A program made the position numbers and the translations under genes. Of a DNA stretch of 64,000 bases, positions 1 through 8,390 are shown piece by piece. The first letter of the stretch is position 1, and each line of letters begins with the position of its first letter. The stretch is from Pseudomonadota bacterium (GTDB taxonomy: Bacteria > Pseudomonadota > Alphaproteobacteria > Acetobacterales > Acetobacteraceae). The stretch is from NCBI GenBank assembly GCA_023424475.1, contig JAFADX010000005.1, positions 13,619 through 77,618 on the forward strand, read 5' to 3'. Under the pieces are notes generated by a model. The model ran no database searches. It was given only the letters and a program-made list of their open reading frames with translations, and was not told the origin of the DNA.

Positions 1-1261
1 AGGCGCCGCCGTCGATGGTCATGCCCATTGCCGTCCGGTGCGGGAAACCGGCAATCACGTTCCGCCGGCGCAGTTCCACCGGGCTGATGCCCATGCGATG
101 CGCCGCGAGGTCCACCAGGCGTTCGATGATGTAGTTCGCCTCCGGCTTGCCCGCGCCGCGATAGGCGTCGATCGGCACGGTGTTGGTGAAGGCGCCGCGC
201 GTCTCCATGACAATCGCCGGGATGTCGTAGACACCGCCCATGGCGGTGCCTGGCGCGTTCGTCGAACTGCCCGGCCCGCCCCCCGAGAGGTAGGCGCCCA
301 GGTTGGCGACGGTTTCGACCTGCAACGCCAGGAAGCGCCCCTCGGCATCCAGCCCGAGCCGGGCGCGCGTGCGGTTGTCGCGCCCCTGCACCGTGCCGAG
401 GAAATCCTCCATCCGCTCCGACGCCCAGCGCACGGGCCGGCCGAGCCGGCGCGCGGCGAAGAGCAGCAGCACGTATTCCGGGAACAGGAAGTTCTTCGGC
501 CCGAAGCCGCCGCCCACATCGGGCGCGACCAGCTGGATCCGATCCGGCGGCATCCGGAAGACATGCTCGGCCAGCTGGCCACGGATGCCGTGCACCGCCT
601 GGCCGCTCAGTTCCAGCAGGAAGCTGCCGGTCGCCGCGTCGTGCCGGCCGATCGCGGTGCGCGTTTCCAGCGGCGCCGCGGCGACACGGTTGTTCACGAG
701 GTCCAGCGTCACCACCGTCGCGGCCTGGGCAAGCGCCGCCCGCACGGCCTCCGCATCGCCCTTGCGGAAATGGAAGGCCAGGTTGCCCGGGGCCTGCGGC
801 CAGATCTGCGGCGCCCCGGCCGCGAGCGCGGCCGCGCCATCGGTCACCGCGTCCAGCGTCTCGTACTCCACCTGGACAGCCTCGGCAGCGTCGCGTGCCT
901 GGTGAACGGTCTCCGCCACCACGAAGGCCACGGGGTCCCCGACATGGCGCACCACGCCATTGGCGAGCGCCGGGCGCGGCGGGACGATCAGCGGCCCGAC
1001 CGTCGCGACCTTCGCCACGCAGGGCAGCGGGCCGATACCCTCCGCCTTCAGGTCGTCCGCCGTATAGATGGCGAGGACGCCCGGCGCCGCCCGGGCGGCC
1101 TCGGTATCCACGGACAGGATCCGTGCATGGGCATGCGGCGATCGCACGACATGGCCGTGCAGCGCCCCCGGCACCGCGATGTCGTCCACATAGCGCCCCG
1201 CGCCGCGCAGGAAGCGCTCATCCTCGACCCTGCGGCGCGAGGTGCCGCGCTCCGCCGTCAT
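1..1261 (-). CDS. Molybdopterin-binding large subunit, xanthine dehydrogenase/CoxL family (3' end beyond window)
   Basis: About 420 residues are present; the C-terminus lies outside the window. Members of this family bind molybdopterin cytosine dinucleotide and hydroxylate or oxidise an organic substrate, normally with separate FAD and 2Fe-2S subunits. Visible are the N-terminal motif around residues 16-28 (RFLRGAGRYVDDI), the glycine-rich cofactor loop GGGFGPKN and the loop AYRGAGKPE. The last is AYRGAGR-like rather than the AYxCSFR of true CO dehydrogenase, so CO is an unlikely substrate. The ATG overlaps the TGA of the upstream dehydrogenase (ATGA), which implies translational coupling. 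The partner subunits are not in the window; the substrate is unknown. Confidence 0.9.
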   Translation of the reverse strand, partial: MTAERGTSRRRVEDERFLRGAGRYVDDIAVPGALHGHVVRSPHAHARILSVDTEAARAAPGVLAIYTADDLKAEGIGPLPCVAKVATVGPLIVPPRPALANGVVRHVGDPVAFVVAETVHQARDAAEAVQVEYETLDAVTDGAAALAAGAPQIWPQAPGNLAFHFRKGDAEAVRAALAQAATVVTLDLVNNRVAAAPLETRTAIGRHDAATGSFLLELSGQAVHGIRGQLAEHVFRMPPDRIQLVAPDVGGGFGPKNFLFPEYVLLLFAARRLGRPVRWASERMEDFLGTVQGRDNRTRARLGLDAEGRFLALQVETVANLGAYLSGGGPGSSTNAPGTAMGGVYDIPAIVMETRGAFTNTVPIDAYRGAGKPEANYIIERLVDLAAHRMGISPVELRRRNVIAGFPHRTAMGMTIDGGA

Positions 1262-2262
1262 GCGCCCTCCGCCAAGGCCAGCAGCTTCGCATGGGCCGCG
1301 TCGGGGACCTCGATCCCCTCGCGCGCGGCCCGGGCACGGCGGCGGCGGCGCTCATCCCCCGGCAGGCGCTGCGCGCCGGCCTCCCGCAGCATCGCCACGA
1401 GCGATGCGATGCGGCCCGGCACGTCGCCGCCCGGCCCGCGCGCCGGGTCGATCAGCAGCAGGAACTGGCCCGCACGCGACGTCTGCGCCCCGGGGAATTT
1501 CGGCGACTCGTCCTGGAAACCGAAGCATCCGCCGGTGAGCGCCGCGGCCAGCACCTCGACCATGAAGGCGATCCCCGCGCCCTTGTGCCCGCCGAAGGGC
1601 AGCAGCGCGCCGCCGTCGAGAATGGCCGCGGGATCCGTGGCCGGCTCGCCCGCGGCATCGATCCCGACGCCATCCGGCACCGGCCGGCCTTCCAGCCGGG
1701 CCTTCAGCACCTCGCCCTGGGCGCGCTGGCTCGAGGCCTGGTCCCACACCACCGGCGGACCGTCGCCGCACGGGCAGGCGAAGGCCATCGGGTTGGTGCC
1801 GAGCATCTTTCGCCGCCCGCCCCAGACGGCGACGCGGCTGCGCGTGTTCACGACTGTCAGCGCGATCAGGCCCTGCTCGGCGAAGGGTTCCACATCCGGC
1901 CAGAGCGCCGCGAAATGATGCGAGTCATGGATGCAGACCGCGGCGAGACCCTGCCGCCGCGCCGTTGCCACCGCCGCCTCGCGCGCCGCCTCCAGCGCGA
2001 CCTGCGCGAAGCCGTTGCGGGCATCGACCGCGACGATCGCCGGAGCCGGCTGCGTCACCACGGGCATGGCGGCCCCATCGACCCAGCCGCTCCTCAGCGT
2101 CCCGATATAGCCGTCCATGCGCAAGAGGCCGTGGCTCGCCGCACCGTCACGTTCGGCGGCCGCCACCACGGCCGCGACGAGCGTCGCGTTCCGGGTGCTC
2201 ATGCCGTGGCGCTCGAACGCCCGGGCGATCAATGCAGCCAGCGCCGCTTCCGACAGGATCAT
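1258..2262 (-). CDS. Malate/L-lactate dehydrogenase family oxidoreductase (Ldh_2)
   Basis: 334 residues, the usual length of the Ldh_2/YlbC-type NAD(P)-dependent 2-hydroxyacid or delta-1-pyrroline/piperideine-2-carboxylate reductase family, which is unrelated to classical lactate dehydrogenase. Visible are the catalytic-region motif HDSHHFAALW (near residue 115), the cofactor-side NPMAFACP and the family signature GGHKGAGIAFMVE followed by LTGG. The ATG at 2262 gives MILSEAALAAL, the normal family N-terminus; longer frames upstream lack family similarity. It is followed with a 4-nt overlap by the molybdopterin subunit. Substrate cannot be assigned; a role in 2-oxo/2-hydroxy acid interconversion is inferred. 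Confidence 0.88.
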   Translation of the reverse strand: MILSEAALAALIARAFERHGMSTRNATLVAAVVAAAERDGAASHGLLRMDGYIGTLRSGWVDGAAMPVVTQPAPAIVAVDARNGFAQVALEAAREAAVATARRQGLAAVCIHDSHHFAALWPDVEPFAEQGLIALTVVNTRSRVAVWGGRRKMLGTNPMAFACPCGDGPPVVWDQASSQRAQGEVLKARLEGRPVPDGVGIDAAGEPATDPAAILDGGALLPFGGHKGAGIAFMVEVLAAALTGGCFGFQDESPKFPGAQTSRAGQFLLLIDPARGPGGDVPGRIASLVAMLREAGAQRLPGDERRRRRARAAREGIEVPDAAHAKLLALAEGA

Positions 2263-2644
2263 GCAGCAACCTCCGGCTTCCAGCACAAACGGACATGCTT
2301 CGCCTGCGGTGAGGCGGCCGTTCTTCCGGCGAGCATATTCCCGCGTCCTGGCGACCAGGGCCAGCCGCATTCCGCCTTGGTGGCCTGCCCGTCCGTCACG
2401 CCGGCCGGCGTCCCGGCGGAGGCCGCAGACACGGAGCATCCGCAGCACAGCGTCGCGGAATGCGGGTGCCGTGGCTGCCGATGGCATTCCCCGCATGGTC
2501 GTCTCGATATGCTGCCGACGCCGGACCTCCCTGGTCATCGAGCCGGCACGCCCGAAGCCGGAGGCAGGCAGCCGTTGTCGCCGTTCCGGTCAGCACATCG
2601 GGGCCATCGCCGCACGGCGGAGCACGCCGGTCAGCGCGGCACCA
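2263..2644. other. Gene-free stretch upstream of the Ldh_2 gene
   Basis: 382 bp between two minus-strand genes. I see no protein family in any frame and no RNA gene. It probably carries the promoter of the Ldh_2-molybdoenzyme operon and the terminator region of the aminotransferase, but no convincing individual site can be named. Confidence 0.4.
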
Positions 2645-3598
2645 TCATTGCGCCGCCGCCGCTGCTGCAGGCCCATAGACCGGCGTCAGCCAGTGCCGGT
2701 ATCGCGCATGCAGCCCCCGTGCGACCTCGAAATACAGCGCCTGAAGAGCCTTCGTGATCGTCCCGGGAGTGCCGTCGCCGATCTCGTAGTGGTCGATCGA
2801 GACGATCGGCTGCACTTCGTGCCCGCTGCCGCAGAACAGGGCCTCGTCACAGACATAGAGCTCGCTGCGGTCGATGTCCCGCTCCGCCACCGGCACGCCC
2901 ATCTCGTCGCGCAAAAGCGTGATCAGCGTGTCGCGCGTGATGCTCTCCAGGATGTCGGCGGTGACCGGCGGCGTGACCACCGTGCCCTTGCGCACCATCA
3001 TGAAGCAGGAACCCGGGCTTTCGGAGACCTTGCCCGCCATGTTGAGCATCACGGGCGTGTCGAAGCCGTTGAGCGAAGCCTCGACCTGGGCGAGCCGGCC
3101 ATTGTGGTAGTTCGCCGCCGACTTCACCCGGGACGGCGCCGCGACGTCAGGGTTGCGGCGCCATGTGCTGACGCAGCTGCGGATGCCGGAGAAGAGCGAG
3201 GGCTTGCTCGGCCGCCGGAGGGCCAGGATGAAGACGCCGGTGCGGATATCGTCCGGACGAAAGGCATGGGCCTCCCCTTCGCCGAAGTAGACGACCGGCC
3301 GGAAATGCACGCTGTCGCGCCAGCCGTGCCGGCGTATCAGGTCGATGCAGCCTGCCGTGATCTCCGCATCGCTGAACGGGATCGCCATGCGCATGACGCG
3401 GGCGGACTGCCGCAGCCGCTGCATGTGGTCCTCATGGCGGAAGAGATAGAGTTCGCCCCGCTCGTCGCTCCAGTAGGCGCGCTCGCCTTCGAAGATGCTT
3501 GCCCCCCGCAGCATCGCGTCGGTGGCGACGTGGATCCTCGCTTCCGCCCAGGGGACGATCGCGCCATCCATCCACACGAAGTCCGCACCTTGCGCCAT
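2645..3598 (-). CDS. Class IV PLP aminotransferase (branched-chain aminotransferase-like)
   Basis: 317 residues. Fold type IV aminotransferases (IlvE, D-amino-acid aminotransferase, ADC lyase) transfer amino groups between 2-oxo acids and amino acids with PLP in the cytosol. The N-terminus has the IlvE-like WMDGAIVPW and HGWRDSVHFRPVV, and the PLP lysine is most likely in RVKSAANYHNG (about residue 160). SGHEVQPIVSID near the C-terminus fits the cofactor phosphate/substrate region. It is separated from the dehydrogenase downstream by 382 bp, so it is probably its own transcript. Branched-chain versus D-amino-acid specificity cannot be decided here; proximity to amino-acid oxidases suggests a catabolic role. 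Confidence 0.85.
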   Translation of the reverse strand: MAQGADFVWMDGAIVPWAEARIHVATDAMLRGASIFEGERAYWSDERGELYLFRHEDHMQRLRQSARVMRMAIPFSDAEITAGCIDLIRRHGWRDSVHFRPVVYFGEGEAHAFRPDDIRTGVFILALRRPSKPSLFSGIRSCVSTWRRNPDVAAPSRVKSAANYHNGRLAQVEASLNGFDTPVMLNMAGKVSESPGSCFMMVRKGTVVTPPVTADILESITRDTLITLLRDEMGVPVAERDIDRSELYVCDEALFCGSGHEVQPIVSIDHYEIGDGTPGTITKALQALYFEVARGLHARYRHWLTPVYGPAAAAAAQ

Positions 3599-3813
3599 GG
3601 GCTGCCGTCTCCTGAAACCGTGGCGAGCGTCGCCAGGTCAGGATCATCCGTGGATGCGTGAAGCGGAACTGACTTCTGATGCGTCAGACTATGACTCCGG
3701 GGCATAGCGGTCCCGCCGTTTGCGGGAAAGGCCGGACGGCCAAGCCTGGCGCTTCGGCGGGGCTGCGGGGGCGCATGAGCCGCCCCAAAGCGGTTCGCGA
3801 AGCCGGAGATGGG

Positions 3814-5058
3814 TCAATCAAAGCGCTTCAGCCTGAAAGGCTTGGTGTCGAGGTTGCTGGGCGTGGCGGTGAGCAGGTCCGTCACCAGCCGGCCGGTCGT
3901 CGCGGCCCAGGACAGACCCATGTGGCCATGCCCGAAGGCATAGACGACGTTCTCCGCGCGTGAGGCACGATCGATGATCGGCAGCGAGTCCGGAAGCGCG
4001 GGGCGGTGCCCCATCCAGAATTCGGCGCCATCGTCACGAAGTCCCGGCAGCAGGCCGCGAGCGACCCTCAGCAACTGCCGCGCCCTCTCCCAGTCCGGCG
4101 GCGCGTCGAGGCTCGCGAGTTCCACCGTGCCGGCGAGACGCAACGCCTGCCCCATCGGCAGCAGCGCGAAGCCGCGCGCGACATGCGACATGCTGTGGCG
4201 TGGCAGGACGCCCGGATCGGGCAGCATCACGTGATAGCCGCGCTCGCTTTCGAGCGGCACGCGGTCGCCGAGCAGGGCGGCCAGGCGGCCCGACCAGGCG
4301 CCGGCCGCGATGACGACCTGCTCCGCCGCGACGGCCCCGCCGCCGGCGAGCGTCACGGCGGTGACCCGGGCGCCATCGCGGAGGAAACCAGTGACACTGC
4401 CGGTGACGACCTCTCCGCCGGCTTCGCGGAAGCATGCGTCGAAGGCGCGCATCAGGGCGAGCGGCTCCGTGACCGAGCGCCGGTCCGGCGAGGCGACCGC
4501 GAAGCCGATGCTCTCCGCGAGGGTCGGCTCGAGCGCGTGAAGGGCGTCCCGCTCCAGCAATTCGTGGCGCAGCCCCGCCTTGACGCGGAGATCCCAGCGC
4601 CAGCCTTCCGCCTCGAATTCCGCGCGCGAGCCATAGAGGCGCAGATGCGGCCCCGGCCGCACCAGGTCCTGCGCGCCGGCCATTTCCAGCAGCGGATGAT
4701 AGTCGAGACGGATACGGTCGCAGAGCGCCGCCATCGCGGCCGAGATCGCCGCCACGCGATCCGGGCGGCCGGCGCGGAGGAAGCGGATCAGCCAGGGTGT
4801 CAGGCGTGGGAGGTACCGCCAGCGGATCGCCAGCGGCCCGAGCGGATCGAGAAGCCAGCGCGGCACCTTGGCGAGCGTGCCGGGACCCGAGATCGGCACG
4901 ACCTCGCCGACGGCGAACTGCCCGGCATTGCCGTAGGAAGCCGCGCGCTTCGGATCGCCCGGATCGACGATGGTCACGGACAGGCCGCGGCGTTGCAGTT
5001 GCAGCGCCGAGCACAAGCCGACGAAGCCGCCTCCGACGACGACGACGGGTGCCGTCAT
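3814..5058 (-). CDS. FAD-dependent D-amino-acid dehydrogenase-like oxidoreductase (DadA family)
   Basis: 414 residues, the DadA length. DadA-type flavoproteins oxidatively deaminate D-amino acids and pass electrons to the respiratory chain. A Rossmann FAD-binding start is visible (VVVVGGGFVGLCSALQL, residues 5-21), followed by DAO-family features such as SYGNAGQFAVGEVVPIS near residue 60 and a C-terminal FAD segment ending in YAFGHGHMGLSWA. Its ATG overlaps the stop of the preceding flavoprotein by 4 nt, making it the last gene of the operon that starts with the amino-acid ABC transporter. Substrate range is inferred from family and context only. Confidence 0.88.
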   Translation of the reverse strand: MTAPVVVVGGGFVGLCSALQLQRRGLSVTIVDPGDPKRAASYGNAGQFAVGEVVPISGPGTLAKVPRWLLDPLGPLAIRWRYLPRLTPWLIRFLRAGRPDRVAAISAAMAALCDRIRLDYHPLLEMAGAQDLVRPGPHLRLYGSRAEFEAEGWRWDLRVKAGLRHELLERDALHALEPTLAESIGFAVASPDRRSVTEPLALMRAFDACFREAGGEVVTGSVTGFLRDGARVTAVTLAGGGAVAAEQVVIAAGAWSGRLAALLGDRVPLESERGYHVMLPDPGVLPRHSMSHVARGFALLPMGQALRLAGTVELASLDAPPDWERARQLLRVARGLLPGLRDDGAEFWMGHRPALPDSLPIIDRASRAENVVYAFGHGHMGLSWAATTGRLVTDLLTATPSNLDTKPFRLKRFD

Positions 5059-6218
5059 GCCTTCGGACCGTCGTCCGGGATCGGCACGCCCTCGACGATC
5101 CGGCGATAGCCGAAGCGGGACAGGTCGATCGAGCGGAACCCGCCGTCCAGGATCATCTCCTTCACCGCTCGGCCGACGGCCGGCGCGTGCTGCAGCCCGT
5201 GGCCGGAGAAGCCGGCACAGAGAAGGAAGTTCGGCACCTTGTCATACCAGTCGATGACCGGGTTCCCGTCGAGCCGGTTCATGTCGTAGTGACCGACCCA
5301 GCCCCCGCGCGGCTTGATGGTCTCGAAGGCCGGGCACTGCTCCGCGAGCTGGGGCCAGACGAAGTCCTCGAACATCTCGTGCTGCAGGTCCCAGTTGAAC
5401 CCGCCTGCCTCGTCGAACCTGGTGAAGCCCGAGAGATAGACGCCGGAATGGCACCGCACCGAGAGGCCGGAAAGGTGCCGCATGGCCGGGAATGGCCCGA
5501 CCGGATCCTGCGTGAGGAAATGGAACTGCTGCCGGCGCATCGGCTCGATCGACACCTTCATGCCGACCATGGCGCAGATCTCGGCCGCCCAGCAGTTCGC
5601 GGCGTTGACCGCGATCCCGACCGGCAGCGCGCCGCCGGATGCGAGGTGCGCCGCGACCACCCGGCCGCCGGCCACGTCCAGACCCACGACGCGATCCTTC
5701 AGATAGGCGATGCCGAGCCCCTCGGCCGCGCGGCGATACCCCATCAGCGCCGCGTTCGGGTCGATCTGGCCATCGGCGGGCGACAGGGCGCCGGCCTCGA
5801 CATTCACGAAGCGGAAGGACGGGTAGCGCCGGCGGAGCTCGGCCGCACCCAGCACCGCCACCTCGACGCCGAGCCCCTGCTGCATGCGGGCATTGGCCTC
5901 CAGCGACGCAATCGCCGCCGCGCCCTGCACCATGAACAGATAGCCCAGGCGCTGGAAATTCGGATCGAAGGTGACGTTGCCGCCGGTCACGTGCCGATCG
6001 AAGGCCGAATAGACCTCGTCGCCATAGAGCGACATCTGCACGTTCTCGGGGATCGCATGCTGGAGCCGGATGCCGCCCACCGCGCGCGGCGTCGCGGCGA
6101 ATTCATATGTGGGGTCGGGCTCCACGACCGTGACATCCGCCGCTGCGCCCGCGCGGGCAAGGTTGTAGGCGATGGCGGACCCCATGATGCCGCCGCCGAT
6201 GATCACGATCCGGCGCAT
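5055..6218 (-). CDS. FAD-dependent amine/amino-acid oxidoreductase (sarcosine oxidase beta/DAO family)
   Basis: 387 residues with an N-terminal FAD-binding motif (RIVIIGGGIMGSAIAYNLAR). DAO-superfamily proteins of this type oxidise sarcosine, glycine betaine derivatives or other N-substituted or D-amino acids. The start at 6218 follows GGAG with good spacing and places the dinucleotide motif at residue 3; the longer upstream frame overlaps the ATPase gene and lacks similarity. A C-terminal SGHGLQHAPAVGRAV segment is typical of flavin contacts. It lies 13 nt after the ABC ATPase and overlaps the DadA-like gene by 4 nt. Two flavoproteins fed by one transporter suggest uptake and oxidation of a single amino-acid-like nutrient. 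Confidence 0.87.
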   Translation of the reverse strand: MRRIVIIGGGIMGSAIAYNLARAGAAADVTVVEPDPTYEFAATPRAVGGIRLQHAIPENVQMSLYGDEVYSAFDRHVTGGNVTFDPNFQRLGYLFMVQGAAAIASLEANARMQQGLGVEVAVLGAAELRRRYPSFRFVNVEAGALSPADGQIDPNAALMGYRRAAEGLGIAYLKDRVVGLDVAGGRVVAAHLASGGALPVGIAVNAANCWAAEICAMVGMKVSIEPMRRQQFHFLTQDPVGPFPAMRHLSGLSVRCHSGVYLSGFTRFDEAGGFNWDLQHEMFEDFVWPQLAEQCPAFETIKPRGGWVGHYDMNRLDGNPVIDWYDKVPNFLLCAGFSGHGLQHAPAVGRAVKEMILDGGFRSIDLSRFGYRRIVEGVPIPDDGPKA

Positions 6219-6231
6219 GCGGATTTCTCCT

Positions 6232-7038
6232 TCAGGGCTCGCCGGTGGTCCCGGTGGCCGCATCGGGCAGGCGGAACAGCGTGTGGCTGCGCAGGAACTC
6301 GCGCGTGCGTTCCTCGCGCGGTGCGAGCAGGACCTCCTGCGGCGTGCCTTGCTCGTGGATCTTGCCGCCTTCGAGGAAGATGACGCGGTCCGCGACATTG
6401 TAGGCGAAGCCGAGTTCATGCGTGACGACCAGCATGGTCATGCCTTCGTCGCTGAGGCGGCGCATGCTGAGCAGCACCTCTCCCACCAACTCCGGGTCGA
6501 GCGCCGATGTCGCCTCGTCGAACAGCATCATGGAAGGTTCCATCGCCAGGGCGCGGGCGATGGCGACGCGCTGCTGCTGCCCACCCGACAGGCGCGCGGG
6601 ATACTCCTCCGCCTTCTCCAGAATGCCAACGCGCCGGAGGTTATCGTGGGCGATGCGGCGCGCCTCGGCCTCGGACAGTCCGCGCAGCTTCATCGGCCCG
6701 ATCATCACATTGCCTTCGACCGTCATGTGCGGGAACAGGTTGAACTGCTGGAAGACCATGCCGACGCGGGCACGCAGCGCGTTCAGCTCGCGGCCGGCAT
6801 AAGCCATGACGCCCGGCTTGCGCGTCTCCCGCCCGACCGGCCGGCCCTCGACGAAGATCCGGCCTTCGCTCGGCATCTCGAGGAAGTTGACGCAGCGCAG
6901 CAGCGTGCTCTTGCCGGATCCGCTGGCGCCTATGATGACAACCGTCTCCCCCTTGCGGACGGAGAGATCGATGCCCTTCAGGACATGCAGCGGGCCGAAG
7001 CGCTTGTGCAGGTTCTCGACGCGCAGGACCTCATCCAT
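6232..7038 (-). CDS. Polar amino-acid ABC transporter ATP-binding protein (HisP/GlnQ family)
   Basis: 268 residues. It energises import of an amino acid at the inner membrane face. Walker A GASGSGKS (about residue 38), Q-loop VFQQFNLFPH, signature LSGGQQQR, Walker B MMLFDEAT and the switch histidine in VVTHELGFA are all intact. The ATG at 7038 overlaps the 3' end of the permease gene by 8 nt. A longer open frame upstream is not used, because it would run deep into the permease. It belongs to the operon binding protein, permease, permease, ATPase, flavoprotein, flavoprotein. Confidence 0.95.
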   Translation of the reverse strand: MDEVLRVENLHKRFGPLHVLKGIDLSVRKGETVVIIGASGSGKSTLLRCVNFLEMPSEGRIFVEGRPVGRETRKPGVMAYAGRELNALRARVGMVFQQFNLFPHMTVEGNVMIGPMKLRGLSEAEARRIAHDNLRRVGILEKAEEYPARLSGGQQQRVAIARALAMEPSMMLFDEATSALDPELVGEVLLSMRRLSDEGMTMLVVTHELGFAYNVADRVIFLEGGKIHEQGTPQEVLLAPREERTREFLRSHTLFRLPDAATGTTGEP

Positions 7039-7696
7039 GTCGCCGCAGCTTCCTCTCGACCAGGCTCGACGCGGCGCTGACCAGCGCCAGGACGATGATG
7101 AAGAAGACACCAACCGCAGTATAGCTCTCGATCGGCCGGAACTCCTGGTCGCTCAGGAGCTTGGCGGAGTACAGCACCTCGCCATAGGCGATGGTCGAGG
7201 CGATGGCGGTCGTCTTCACCACCTCCATCACCTGGCTGGTCAGGGGCGGCGTGACGATCCGCAGCGCCTGGGGCAGCACGACATGGCGCATCTGGCCGAG
7301 ATAGCCGAAGCCGATGGCGCGCGCAGCCTCCCACTGGCCCTTCTCGATCGACTGGATGCCGCTGCGGAAGATCTCGGTCATGTAGGCCCCGGCATAAAGC
7401 GAGACCGCGGTGGCAGCGGCCGCGAAGGCGCCGGGCTGTGCACCGATCAGGACCGGCAGGGTGAAGTAGCACCAGAAGATGAGCACCAGCACGGGAATGT
7501 TGCGGAAGAATTCGACATAGCAGGTGCCGATCAGGCGCAGCGCGAAGAAGCGGGACAGCCTGGCCGCGGCGAAGACGAGGCCGAGCGCCATGCCCGCCAG
7601 CACGCAGGCGATGGCGAGCAGGAAGGTTCCCATGATGCCGCGCAGGATGAAGTCGCGCTGGTCGAGCAGGAACGCGAAGTCCCAGTCGTGCCCCAT
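7031..7696 (-). CDS. Amino-acid ABC transporter permease (HisM/GltK family), second permease
   Basis: 221 residues with about five hydrophobic segments. The His/Glu/Gln/Arg/opine-type permease signature is visible in the first cytoplasmic-facing segment (GTFLLAIACVLAG) and in the EAA loop EAARAIGFGYLGQMRHVVLPQ. The motif FFRNIPVLVLIFW is typical of this family. It starts 6 nt after the first permease and overlaps the ATPase gene. It pairs with the 7703-8368 product to form a heterodimeric pore. Confidence 0.93.
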   Translation of the reverse strand: MGHDWDFAFLLDQRDFILRGIMGTFLLAIACVLAGMALGLVFAAARLSRFFALRLIGTCYVEFFRNIPVLVLIFWCYFTLPVLIGAQPGAFAAAATAVSLYAGAYMTEIFRSGIQSIEKGQWEAARAIGFGYLGQMRHVVLPQALRIVTPPLTSQVMEVVKTTAIASTIAYGEVLYSAKLLSDQEFRPIESYTAVGVFFIIVLALVSAASSLVERKLRRHG

Positions 7697-7702
7697 CCCG
7701 GG

Positions 7703-8368
7703 CTACTCCGGCACCGCGAAGCGTCGCTCCGCGAGGCGGACCAGCCGGCTCGCCGAGAAGATGACGACGAAGAAGAAGAGCGCGACGACCGTGAAGGTCT
7801 CGATCGGGCGGAAGGTCTCGGAAGACGTGCGCTGCGCCATCTGCACCACCTCCGCATAGGAGATGACGGCGGCGAGCGAGGTCGTCTTGAACAGCTCCGA
7901 CACACGGGTGAAGAAGACCGGCACCATGCGGCGGACGGCCTGGGGCAGCACGATGTAGCGCAGCGTCGTTCCTGCTCCCATGCCGAGCGCCTTCGCCGCT
8001 TGCCACTGGCCCGCGTTGATGGACTGGATGCCGCCGCGGAACACCTCGCTCATATACGCGCCGGTCTGCAGGCCGAGGGCGAGCGATACCGCCGCGAAGG
8101 CCGTGAGATCGACACTGACGAGCAGTGGAAAGGCAAAGAAGAACCAGTAGATCAGCACGATGGCGGGTGAGGTGCGGAACAGGTCGGTGAAGAGCACCGC
8201 GAGCCAGGACAGCGCCGGAACACGGGCGAGGCGCAGCAGCGCCACCGCGAGGCCGAGCGGGATGGCGACCAGCAGCGCCATCCCCGCCAGGCGAAAGGTG
8301 CCCTTGGCGCCTTCGATCAGCAGATCACGGTGGCGAAAGACGGCGCCGAAGTCCCACTCGTACCCCAT
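7703..8368 (-). CDS. Amino-acid ABC transporter permease, first permease
   Basis: 221 residues, related to the downstream permease (both begin with MG-x-x-W-D-F). It has about five membrane segments, the motif LFRTSPAIVLIYWFF and the EAA loop QAAKALGMGAGTTLRYIVLPQ, which contacts the ATPase. The ATG at 8368 was chosen because it matches the N-terminus of its sister and lies 22 nt after the binding-protein stop; a longer frame overlaps that gene. It probably arose by duplication together with the 7031-7696 gene. Confidence 0.92.
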   Translation of the reverse strand: MGYEWDFGAVFRHRDLLIEGAKGTFRLAGMALLVAIPLGLAVALLRLARVPALSWLAVLFTDLFRTSPAIVLIYWFFFAFPLLVSVDLTAFAAVSLALGLQTGAYMSEVFRGGIQSINAGQWQAAKALGMGAGTTLRYIVLPQAVRRMVPVFFTRVSELFKTTSLAAVISYAEVVQMAQRTSSETFRPIETFTVVALFFFVVIFSASRLVRLAERRFAVPE

Positions 8369-8390
8369 CTCCGCGCTTCGGTTCCGCCGG

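Noticed and set aside
1..1261. Aerobic CO dehydrogenase large subunit
   Set aside because: The active-site loop reads AYRGAGKPE and not AYxCSFR, so a general molybdenum hydroxylase is more likely.
3712..3726. Terminator cccgc/gcggg downstream of the DadA-like gene
   Set aside because: Stem of only 5 bp with no T tract, about 90 bp from the stop; too weak to list.
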